The notes under the pieces were generated by a model. It ran no database searches, was not told the origin of the DNA, and saw only the letters and a list, made by a program, of their open reading frames with translations. A stretch of DNA of 7,776 bases, taken from the NCBI GenBank assembly GCA_001805165.1, contig MHEI01000078.1, positions 3,387-11,162 on the forward strand, given 5' to 3'. Of the stretch, positions 1 to 5,525 are shown in pieces; position 1 is the first letter of the stretch; the number at the start of each line of letters is the position of its first letter. This stretch comes from Nitrospirae bacterium RBG_16_43_11 (GTDB lineage Bacteria > Nitrospirota > 9FT-COMBO-42-15 > HDB-SIOI813). The translations under genes and the position numbers were made by a program.

Positions 1-1
1 G

Positions 2-925
2 ATGGTGGAAATTACAGCGGATGCGCTATTAATTAATAAGAGTCTGGTTTGCGTCTCTTCAACCGGTGTCATTGGTGAGACTCTCCCGATGGATAAGATA
101 AGACCGGCTATAAGGCAAGCGGCTGATAGTATAAATCCTGAGGGAGGCAAGGACGCTGCTTCCGCAATTATGACTACTGATACATTTCCAAAGGCAGTTG
201 CTGTAAGAGGAAGGATAGGCGGCAAGACAGTTACAGTTGGCGGAATAGCGAAGGGTTCCGGGATGATATATCCTAATATGGCTACAATGCTTGCGTTCAT
301 TTCTACAGATGTTGCAATAGACAGGAATACGCTTAAAAAGGTACTTAAAAAAGCAGTAGACCAGTCGTTCAATAGGATTACTGTAGACGGTGATACAAGC
401 ACTAACGATATGGTGCTATGTATGGCAAATGGTATGGCCGGGAACAGTCCTCTTGACGATCAGGATCTTCCCCAGTTTCAGGAAATGATCTGGTATGTTT
501 GCCGCACTCTGTCTAAGATGATAGTAAAGGACGGGGAAGGGGCTACCAAACTTGTTGAGATTCGGGTGAGAAGGGCAAAGAGCGATAAGGATGCAGAGAA
601 GGTTGGTTTCGCAGTTGCAAATTCCAGCCTGGTTAAGACAGCCCTTTTTGCCGGTGACCCGAACTGGGGACGCATAATGGCTGCCATAGGCTATTCAGGG
701 GCAAACATCCGTGAGGATCATATATCAATTTCTTTTGATAAAGTGAAAATGGTTAAAAAGGGTATTGGAACTGGTAAAGAGGTAGAGAAGAAGGTGGCTG
801 GTGTTATGCAGCATAAAGAATATACAATCACTATTGATTTAAATGTGGGGAGTTCTGAGACATCAGTCTGGACAACGGATTTATCCTATGATTATGTAAA
901 GATTAATGTAGCTTACAGGTCATGA
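2..925 (+). CDS. argJ: ArgJ, bifunctional glutamate N-acetyltransferase / ornithine acetyltransferase, 5' end missing
   Basis: ArgJ moves the acetyl group from N-acetylornithine to glutamate in the cyclic arginine pathway; some members also use acetyl-CoA. The 307 visible residues cover roughly the last three quarters of a protein of about 400. The Met at position 2 is internal, because the STGVIG-x-x-LPMDK segment (residues 19-32) normally lies about 90-100 residues into the family. The autocleavage site is clear: KGSGMI-x-PNMATML at residues 84-97. Thr95 (codon 284-286) would be the nucleophile exposed when the alpha and beta chains separate after Ala94. Also present are the GDPNWGR-x-MAAIGYSG block (about residues 219-234) and the typical C-terminus YVKINVAYRS. 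No frameshift is seen. The gene reads towards rpsB with a 122-bp gap. Whether it is monofunctional or bifunctional cannot be told from the sequence. Confidence 0.95.
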   Translation: MVEITADALLINKSLVCVSSTGVIGETLPMDKIRPAIRQAADSINPEGGKDAASAIMTTDTFPKAVAVRGRIGGKTVTVGGIAKGSGMIYPNMATMLAFISTDVAIDRNTLKKVLKKAVDQSFNRITVDGDTSTNDMVLCMANGMAGNSPLDDQDLPQFQEMIWYVCRTLSKMIVKDGEGATKLVEIRVRRAKSDKDAEKVGFAVANSSLVKTALFAGDPNWGRIMAAIGYSGANIREDHISISFDKVKMVKKGIGTGKEVEKKVAGVMQHKEYTITIDLNVGSSETSVWTTDLSYDYVKINVAYRS

Positions 926-926
926 G

Positions 927-969
927 ATTGCAAGAAGGGCATTGCCGGCCATGTTTTAGTTATTGCAAT
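927..969 (+). promoter_or_regulatory. Possible stem in the argJ-rpsB gap (rpsB leader candidate)
   Basis: ATTGCAA at 927-933 is complementary to TTGCAAT at 963-969, giving a 7-bp stem around a 29-nt loop just after the argJ stop. No T-run follows directly, so it does not look like an intrinsic terminator. Ribosomal protein S2 is known to repress its own operon through the mRNA leader in some bacteria, so a structured leader would fit here. That role is inference. No good sigma-70 promoter could be placed: TTGCAA at 963 has only poorly spaced -10 candidates (TATGAT at 981, GATAAC at 984). Confidence 0.2.
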
Positions 970-1032
970 TTTAACGAACTTATGATAACTTTTCCTGCTG
1001 GACTTACTAACAAAATTATTTAGATAGTAACT

Positions 1033-1038
1033 GGAGGG
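1033..1038 (+). promoter_or_regulatory. Ribosome binding site of rpsB
   Basis: GGAGGG lies 9 nt before the ATG at 1048. It is the clearest Shine-Dalgarno sequence near the start of the rpsB-tsf-pyrH-frr cluster and fixes the S2 start. Confidence 0.8.
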
Positions 1039-1047
1039 CAGTATATT

Positions 1048-1860
1048 ATGGGCGCAGCAATTAAAGAATTACTTGAAGCAGGTGTACATTTCGGACATCA
1101 GACTAAACGGTGGAATCCGAAGATGAAGAAATACATATTCGGTGAGAGGAATGGTATTTACATAATTGACCTGCAGAAGACGATGGCAAATTTTGACTCA
1201 GCCTGTGAGTATTTAAAAGAAGTGGCATCACAGGGGAAACCGGTACTCTTTATTGGAACAAAGAGGCAGGCACAGGAGATAGTCGAGGCAGAGGCAAAGA
1301 GATGCGGAATGTTCTTTGTCAATCATCGGTGGCTCGGAGGTATGCTCACTAACTTTACGACAATCAAAAAGAGTATTGATCAGTATAGAAAATACGAGAA
1401 GGCACGCGAAAACGGCACTCTTGATCAATTACCGAAGAAAGAGATAGCAGGTATCGAAAAGAAGATGGCCCAGATGGATAAGATATTCGGCGGGATTAAG
1501 GGCATGGGAGTAGTGCCTGGTGTGGTCTTTGTGATAGATACGAAAAAAGAGGCTATAGCAGTACACGAAGCAAACAGGCTTGGTGTACCTGTTATAGGTG
1601 TCGTTGATACAAATTGTAACCCGGACAATATAGATTATGTAATACCTGGTAATGATGATGCGATAAAGGCGATTAAGCTTATCTGCAGCAAGGTTGCAGA
1701 TGCTGTTATCGAGGGCAGGGCAATCTATGATGCAAGGGGTGGTGTTAAACAGGAGATAGCAGCGGTAAAGGAAGCAGAACAACCGGCAGAAGCTGAAAAG
1801 ATATCCGAAGAACCAGGTAAAGTTAATACAGCTACAGCAGGGGAAAGGTTAGGCAGTTAA
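1048..1860 (+). CDS. rpsB: 30S ribosomal protein S2
   Basis: S2 joins the small ribosomal subunit late and, with S1, helps hold mRNA near the platform. The 270-residue product shows the N-terminal signature AGVHFGHQTKRWNPKMKKYI (residues 11-30), followed by FGERNGIYIIDLQKT. It also shows VNHRWLGGMLTN (91-102), a charged coiled-coil insertion (about 105-145), and the second signature PGVVFVIDTKKEAIAVHEAN with the IPVIG-like strand and NPDNIDYVIPGNDDA (157-205). The last 35 or so residues are a Glu/Ala/Lys-rich tail, which makes the protein somewhat longer than the usual 230-250. The tail is probably disordered. tsf begins 18 nt downstream, the standard rpsB-tsf pairing. Identification is secure. 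Confidence 0.98.
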   Translation: MGAAIKELLEAGVHFGHQTKRWNPKMKKYIFGERNGIYIIDLQKTMANFDSACEYLKEVASQGKPVLFIGTKRQAQEIVEAEAKRCGMFFVNHRWLGGMLTNFTTIKKSIDQYRKYEKARENGTLDQLPKKEIAGIEKKMAQMDKIFGGIKGMGVVPGVVFVIDTKKEAIAVHEANRLGVPVIGVVDTNCNPDNIDYVIPGNDDAIKAIKLICSKVADAVIEGRAIYDARGGVKQEIAAVKEAEQPAEAEKISEEPGKVNTATAGERLGS

Positions 1861-1865
1861 AGACC

Positions 1866-1870
1866 GGAGG
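1866..1870 (+). promoter_or_regulatory. Ribosome binding site of tsf
   Basis: GGAGG ends 8 nt before GTG at 1879 and 11 nt before ATG at 1882. The spacing slightly favours the GTG and codon preference favours the ATG, so the exact EF-Ts start stays open by one residue. Confidence 0.65.
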
Positions 1871-1878
1871 CATAATCA

Positions 1879-2478
1879 GTGATGGTGACAATTAGCAGTG
1901 TGACAGTAAAAGATCTCAGGGAAAAGACAGGCGCCGGAATAATGGATTGCAAAAGGGCATTGGCAGATGCCGGCGGTGATCTGGAAAAAGCGATAGATAT
2001 ACTAAGACAGAAGGGACTTTCAGCAGCAGCAAAGAAGGCATCACGCGAAACAAAAGAGGGAGTAATCGGGAGCTATATCCATGGAGGAGGCAGGATCGGT
2101 GTACTTGTAGAAGTTAATTGCGAGACCGATTTTGTGGCAAGGAACTCAGAGTTTCAGGAACTTGTAAAGGATATTGCTATGCAGATAGCTGCGACCAATC
2201 CTTCATATGTCTGTCGTGAGGATGTGCCTGCGGCTGTACTCGATAAGGAACGCGGGATATACAAGGTACAGGCAAAGGAATCAGGCAAACCTGAACATGT
2301 GCTTGATAAAATTGTAGAGGGAAAGGTAGAAAAATTCTACATTGACGCATGCCTTCTTGAACAGGTGTTCATCAAGGATCCCTCTGTTTCAATAAATGAA
2401 ATGATAAAGCAAAAGATAGTAAAGACAGGCGAGAATATTTCGGTTAAACGTTTCACAAGATACCAGCTTGGGGGATAG
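1879..2478 (+). CDS. tsf: Elongation factor Ts, short form
   Basis: EF-Ts is the guanine nucleotide exchange factor that recharges EF-Tu in the cytoplasm. The N-terminal UBA-like domain carries VKDLREKTGAGIMDCKRAL (about residues 10-28), and the core carries the hallmark NCETDFVARN (80-89) that contacts EF-Tu. The C-terminus KTGENISVKRF-x-RYQLG is also typical. At 199 residues it is a short form, as in Thermus-type EF-Ts. It lacks the second core subdomain and coiled-coil insertion that bring the E. coli protein to about 283. The ends of the family pattern are both present, so this is a natural short variant and not a truncation. The start may be GTG 1879 or ATG 1882. pyrH follows after 8 nt. 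Confidence 0.97.
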   Translation: MMVTISSVTVKDLREKTGAGIMDCKRALADAGGDLEKAIDILRQKGLSAAAKKASRETKEGVIGSYIHGGGRIGVLVEVNCETDFVARNSEFQELVKDIAMQIAATNPSYVCREDVPAAVLDKERGIYKVQAKESGKPEHVLDKIVEGKVEKFYIDACLLEQVFIKDPSVSINEMIKQKIVKTGENISVKRFTRYQLGG

Positions 2479-2486
2479 GCTTCCGG

Positions 2487-3203
2487 ATGGATAGACGTAA
2501 AGGCTTTAACAGGGTACTTCTGAAAGTCAGCGGTGAAGCCCTCATGGGCGAAAAAGGTTATGGTATAGACCCTGCCGTAATTAACTCTATTGCTGAAGAG
2601 ATAAAGGGTGTATCCGATGCAGGGGTTGCTATTGCTGTTGTTATAGGAGGCGGCAATATATTCAGGGGACTTGGGGCAGCGGCAACCGGGATGGAACGGG
2701 CATCGGCTGACTATATGGGAATGCTCGCAACAGTGCTGAATGCCCTTGCACTGCAGGATGCACTGGAAAAGAAAGGTGTTGTAACAAGGGTTCAGTCCGC
2801 GATTGAGATGCGGGCGCTTGCAGAACCGTATATAAGGCGCAGGGCTATCAGGCACCTTGAAAAGAAGAGGGTCGTTATATTTGCTGCCGGAACCGGTAAT
2901 CCATATTTCAGCACAGATACCGCTGCTTCACTTCGTGCAATGGAGATAGGGGCAGATGTTATTCTGAAAGGGACAAAGGTTGACGGGGTCTATGATTCTG
3001 ATCCTGTAATAAACAAAGATGCAAAAAGGTTCTCATCTCTTACTTATCTTGACGTCCTTCAGTTGGGGCTTAAGGTGATGGATGCTACAGCAATTTCCCT
3101 CTGTAAAGACAACAATCTTCCGATAATCGTGTTCAATCTGAGGGAGAAAGGGAATGTAAAAAGGGTTGTTACAGGGGAAGAAATAGGTACGGTAATTCAT
3201 TAG
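2487..3203 (+). CDS. pyrH: UMP kinase (uridylate kinase)
   Basis: PyrH phosphorylates UMP to UDP with ATP, the committed step to UTP and CTP, and is a hexameric amino-acid-kinase-fold enzyme. Visible signatures are LLKVSGEAL (residues 11-19; Lys13 in the phosphate-binding N-terminus), VIGGGNIFRG (52-61), and ADYMGMLATVLNALALQDALE (74-94), which shapes the UMP site and oligomer contacts. Also present are FAAGTGNPYFSTDTAA (132-147) and ILKGTKVDGVYDSDP (159-173) at the nucleotide site. The length of 238 is standard. The start is 8 nt after tsf. Its Shine-Dalgarno is weak and lies in the G-rich end of tsf (about 2470-2479), so translation is probably coupled to tsf. Confidence 0.98.
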   Translation: MDRRKGFNRVLLKVSGEALMGEKGYGIDPAVINSIAEEIKGVSDAGVAIAVVIGGGNIFRGLGAAATGMERASADYMGMLATVLNALALQDALEKKGVVTRVQSAIEMRALAEPYIRRRAIRHLEKKRVVIFAAGTGNPYFSTDTAASLRAMEIGADVILKGTKVDGVYDSDPVINKDAKRFSSLTYLDVLQLGLKVMDATAISLCKDNNLPIIVFNLREKGNVKRVVTGEEIGTVIH

Positions 3204-3206
3204 TAT

Positions 3207-3764
3207 ATGATTGGCAATATTAAAAATAAAGCTACAGAGAAGATGGAGCAGACACTGAATGTCTTTCGGAAAGATATGGGTGCCGTGCGTACAGGCAGGG
3301 CTTCCGTATCAATAGTGGAGAATATATCAGTAGACTATTATGGGACTCCGACACCTATATCACAGGTGGCAGCCCTGACTGTTCCTGAGAGCAGGTTGAT
3401 TTTAATTCAGCCATGGGAACAGAGATTGATACCTGAAATTGAAAAGGCCATTATGACATCAGCCCTGGGTCTTACACCTTCCAATGATGGAAAGATTATA
3501 AGGGTTCCTATACCGCCGCTTAATGAAGAGAGAAGGCGGGAGATTGTTAAAATTGTAAAGAAGATGTCTGAGGATTCGAGAGTTGCCATTCGCAATATCC
3601 GGAGAGATGCCAATGATGAGATAAAGAGGGCAGGCAAGGAAGCGAGCATCTCAGAAGATGACATCAGAAAATCTCAGGATGAATTGCAGAAACTGACAGA
3701 CCAGTATATACATAAGGTTGATGATGTATTAAAGAAAAAAGAGCAGGAAATAATGGAAGTCTAG
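3207..3764 (+). CDS. frr: Ribosome recycling factor
   Basis: RRF acts with EF-G to split the post-termination ribosome. The 185-residue length is exactly that of the family. Landmarks are FRKDMGAVRTGRAS (residues 20-33) opening the three-helix bundle, then VDYYGTPTPISQVA (42-55) and LGLTPSNDGKIIRVPIPPLNEERR (87-110) of the beta domain. The C-terminal helix is rich in Lys, Asp and Glu. The ATG lies only 3 nt after the pyrH stop with no recognisable Shine-Dalgarno close by, which points to reinitiation by ribosomes finishing pyrH. The last two bases of the stop codon are the first two bases of the palindrome at 3763-3889. Confidence 0.98.
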   Translation: MIGNIKNKATEKMEQTLNVFRKDMGAVRTGRASVSIVENISVDYYGTPTPISQVAALTVPESRLILIQPWEQRLIPEIEKAIMTSALGLTPSNDGKIIRVPIPPLNEERRREIVKIVKKMSEDSRVAIRNIRRDANDEIKRAGKEASISEDDIRKSQDELQKLTDQYIHKVDDVLKKKEQEIMEV

Positions 3765-3889
3765 TTGACGCTGAAAAACGCCCATTTGCGGCGTCAGGAC
3801 GTCTGATTTGAGCCTCAACGTACTACTAAGTACGCCTCGGCTCAAATCAGACGTCCTTCCTTGCAACTGGGCATTTTTGAGCGTCAACT
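3763..3889. repeat. 127-bp interrupted palindrome, MITE/REP-like, abutting frr
   Basis: The outer arms are AGTTGACGCT (3763-3772) and AGCGTCAACT (3880-3889). Moving in, AAAAA 3774-3778 pairs with TTTTT 3874-3878, GCCCA 3780-3784 with TGGGC 3868-3872, and TTGC 3786-3789 with GCAA 3863-3866. After a short internal loop comes a perfect 19-bp stem: AGGACGTCTGATTTGAGCC at 3796-3814 with its complement at 3839-3857. The tip holds a further hairpin, CGTACT-ACTA-AGTACG (3819-3834). The left arm can also fold alone (TGACGC 3766-3771 with GCGTCA 3791-3796). There is no open reading frame inside. The structure suggests a non-autonomous mobile palindrome or REP-type element. The GC-rich stem flanked by A5 and T5 runs could also terminate transcription in both directions. 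Copy number cannot be judged from one window. Confidence 0.85.
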
Positions 3890-3912
3890 CTGGGTTAAAT
3901 AAGTGGGTAAAA

Positions 3913-3918
3913 AGGAGG
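3913..3918 (+). promoter_or_regulatory. Ribosome binding site of the PA2779-family gene
   Basis: AGGAGG lies 4 nt before the ATG at 3923, a perfect Shine-Dalgarno core with rather short spacing. It supports that start. Only about 33 nt separate the palindrome from the ATG, so any promoter would have to lie inside the palindrome or upstream of it. Confidence 0.7.
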
Positions 3919-3922
3919 CTTT

Positions 3923-4342
3923 ATGGTTAAAAAATTCGGTATCCTGCTGGGACGTACAATTACTGTGTACCTGATTGTTGCCATGTTCGTTATTGCATCA
4001 ATTCCGGCTCAATCGGCTGCCATGTTTATCTCATCAGACAGTATTGGTGTTTCATCTGTTGATGCTGTTGTTGATTCTGTTTCTGACATAGCTAAGGTAA
4101 ATACATTTCTCGAATCGAAGATTGTCAGACAGAGGCTGTCTGATTTCGGACTGACTGCAGAAGAGATATCTTCAAGACTGAATCGTCTATCCGCTGACCA
4201 GTTACACCGGATAGCCACACATATTGATCAGGTAGATGCCGGTGGAGACAGCGCTCTCTCGGTTATCATCACTTTACTGGTGATAGCCATCCTGGTTATA
4301 GTGGTATTAAAATTGATGGGGCGTCAAGTCATAATTAAATAA
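3923..4342 (+). CDS. PA2779-family small membrane protein, function unknown
   Basis: The 139-residue product has a basic N-terminus (MVKK), a hydrophobic stretch at about 9-29 and a possible signal peptidase site near AQSAA (29-33). It then has a soluble segment predicted outside the inner membrane. The recognisable core is GLTAEEISSRLNRLSADQLHRIATHIDQVDAGGD at 76-109, the LTAEE-x-x-x-RL, LS, ID, GGD pattern I associate with the PA2779 family. A C-terminal membrane span follows at about 111-132. No catalytic motif is visible. In Pseudomonas-type genomes this family sits beside a PA2778-type C39 cysteine peptidase, and here the next gene is one, which supports the call. If the first hydrophobic stretch is not cleaved, the protein would span the membrane twice. 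The biochemical role is unknown. Confidence 0.75.
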   Translation: MVKKFGILLGRTITVYLIVAMFVIASIPAQSAAMFISSDSIGVSSVDAVVDSVSDIAKVNTFLESKIVRQRLSDFGLTAEEISSRLNRLSADQLHRIATHIDQVDAGGDSALSVIITLLVIAILVIVVLKLMGRQVIIK

Positions 4343-4350
4343 ATTTATTA

Positions 4351-4935
4351 ATGGTCAAAATTAAAAAACCAGAAAAGACCCCACGGTTTAGTGCCGCTGG
4401 GGTCTTTCTTTTTTGTGTGGTGATACTGACCGGTTTTACGTGTTGTATGACAAGTGTCCCTGCAACACTTACTTATTCACACCCTTTTTATGTACGGGAT
4501 GTTCCTTTCTATCCCGGGGAGGATTATCAATGCGGTCCATCTGTTCTTGCCAGTGTATTAAATAATCTTGGTTACGATATTGTACCTGAAGACATTTCAA
4601 GAGAGATTTATCTGCGGAAGGTCAAAGGTACCCTTAATATAGATATGGTTAGTTTCGCAAGGAGATTTGAGGACATAACTGTTACAGAATTTTATGGCGA
4701 CCTCATGCTGCTCAGAGAGAATCTGTCTATGGGGTATCCATTGATAGTCTTTGTTGACCTTGGCATATGGAGTATAAGAAAAGGGCATTATATGCTGGTT
4801 GTAGGCTACGATGACAGTATTGGAGGGGTTATAGTCTATTCAGGTGCAGAGAAGGATAAGGTTATTGGATATAAAGAGTTCATGAGGATGTGGGAGAGGG
4901 GGGGCTATTGGGCATTACGAATAGCAAAAGAGTGA
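4351..4935 (+). CDS. PA2778-type C39-like cysteine peptidase family protein, exported
   Basis: The 194-residue product begins with a basic segment (KIKKPEKTPR) and a hydrophobic core (about 15-30), consistent with a signal peptide or anchor. CC at 31-32 does not make a good lipobox. The papain-like C39 fold is suggested by VPFYPGEDYQCGPSVLASVLNNLG (51-74) with Cys61 as nucleophile, then GTLNIDMV (93-100), and KGHYMLVVGYDD (144-155) with His146 as general base. The ending RGGYWALRI (183-191) is typical of the PA2778 group. Position 56, five residues before the Cys, is Gly; many C39-like proteins have Gln there, so activity is uncertain. The ATG is 8 nt after the previous stop without a Shine-Dalgarno, and a terminator structure lies within codons 8-22. 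GTG 4417 and ATG 4447 are later in-frame starts but would lose the signal. The substrate is unknown. Confidence 0.75.
   Translation: MVKIKKPEKTPRFSAAGVFLFCVVILTGFTCCMTSVPATLTYSHPFYVRDVPFYPGEDYQCGPSVLASVLNNLGYDIVPEDISREIYLRKVKGTLNIDMVSFARRFEDITVTEFYGDLMLLRENLSMGYPLIVFVDLGIWSIRKGHYMLVVGYDDSIGGVIVYSGAEKDKVIGYKEFMRMWERGGYWALRIAKE
4374..4414 (+). terminator. Intrinsic terminator inside the 5' end of the C39-like gene
   Basis: AAAGACCCCACGG (4374-4386) pairs with CCG-C-TGGGGTCTTT (4394-4407), a 13-bp stem with one bulged C (4397) and a 7-nt loop, followed at once by CTTTTTT. This is a textbook Rho-independent terminator for transcripts from the PA2779-family gene. On the opposite strand the stem is followed by TTTTCTGGTTTTTT, so it may work both ways. 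It overlaps the codons for the signal segment of the gene starting at 4351, and the T-run encodes Phe-Leu-Phe. Translation entering from 4351 would be expected to disrupt the hairpin. Confidence 0.8.
4894..4904 (+). promoter_or_regulatory. Purine-rich ribosome binding site for the TPR lipoprotein
   Basis: The G/A run GAGAGGGGGGG lies within the end of the peptidase gene, with its GAGG core 8 nt before TTG 4908. It is the main reason to prefer that start over GTG 4890 or GTG 4932. The evidence is indirect because the same bases encode Glu-Arg-Gly-Gly of the peptidase. Confidence 0.45.
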
Positions 4936-5525
4936 AAAATATTGTTATTTTTGCAATTATTTTAATAGCGTGTACTTCTTCCTGCGGATCCATACCTAAA
5001 TTAATAGTGCTCCATGACCCTTTGACTGCTGATGAGCACATCACTCTCGGCCTCAGTTATGAACAAAAGGGTGAGTATGATTTCGCTGTTCAGGAATACA
5101 AAAAGGCAATAAAAATGACAGATGCCGACTTCAGACCTTTCTTTTACGCAGGTAACGTATATTACAAAATAAAAGATTATAAACTTTCAGAAAAATACTA
5201 TAATAAGGCGTTGAAGATCGCTCCGGATAGTGGTGATATTCATAACAATCTTGCATGGGTTTATATTGACACAGGGAAATATGAGGATGCGGGTAAGGAA
5301 GCAGATAAGGCGCTGAGACTAAAGAAGAGTCCATACTATCTGGACACACTTGCGCATATTTATTATCATATGGGGAAATATAAAGAGGCAATGGATGCCT
5401 TGACTGAGGCGATAGCCATGACGCCGGAGGATGATAAGGAACTGAGGGAGAATGAGAATAAAATGAAAGGTATGTTAGATGAAATTATCAATAGCCGGGA
5501 TAAATCTTTCAAATCTGATCCATAA
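4908..5525 (+). CDS. TPR-repeat lipoprotein of the PA2778/PA2779 cassette
   Basis: This appears to be an exported lipoprotein scaffold. From TTG 4908 it has 205 residues: a basic start (NSKRVKN), a hydrophobic run and the lipobox LIAC with the lipidated Cys at residue 22. Four tetratricopeptide repeats follow at about 41-74, 75-108, 109-142 and 142-176, with typical G-Y/A/Y-A positions (for example NLAWVYIDTGKYEDA). A charged tail closes it. TTG 4908 was chosen because a purine-rich Shine-Dalgarno (4894-4904) lies just before it and gives a full signal peptide. GTG 4890 and GTG 4932, the latter overlapping the TGA of the peptidase gene, are alternatives. It overlaps the peptidase gene in another frame and alr by 47 bases. 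PA2778 proteins typically carry TPRs fused to the C39 part, so this looks like the separated second half. TPRs bind protein partners; none is identifiable. Confidence 0.8.
   Translation: MGITNSKRVKNIVIFAIILIACTSSCGSIPKLIVLHDPLTADEHITLGLSYEQKGEYDFAVQEYKKAIKMTDADFRPFFYAGNVYYKIKDYKLSEKYYNKALKIAPDSGDIHNNLAWVYIDTGKYEDAGKEADKALRLKKSPYYLDTLAHIYYHMGKYKEAMDALTEAIAMTPEDDKELRENENKMKGMLDEIINSRDKSFKSDP
5466..5470 (+). promoter_or_regulatory. Ribosome binding site of alr
   Basis: AAAGG inside the TPR gene lies 8 nt before ATG 5479. It supports this early start, which keeps the racemase N-terminal strand (INLSNLIHNL) and makes the two genes overlap by 47 bases. Confidence 0.6.

Noticed and set aside
963..991. 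Sigma-70 promoter for rpsB at TTGCAA / TATGAT or GATAAC
   Set aside because: Spacers of 12 and 15 nt are too short and the -10 matches are partial; not supported well enough to annotate.
1429..1782. 117-codon minus-strand open frame antisense to rpsB
   Set aside because: It lies wholly within the secure S2 gene, has a Cys/Tyr/His-rich composition typical of antisense frames and shows no domain or ribosome binding site.
2337..2855. 172-codon minus-strand open frame across tsf and pyrH
   Set aside because: It is antisense to two well-identified genes, has low-complexity composition, no signal or motif, and no promoter context.
3765..3800. TTGACG at the palindrome edge as a -35 box
   Set aside because: No acceptable -10 lies 16-18 nt downstream; the hexamer is explained as part of the inverted-repeat arm.
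4888..4935. Frameshift joining the C39-like and TPR genes
   Set aside because: The TPR gene has its own n-region, hydrophobic stretch and lipobox, and the peptidase ends at its family-typical C-terminus, so two genes fit better than a broken one.
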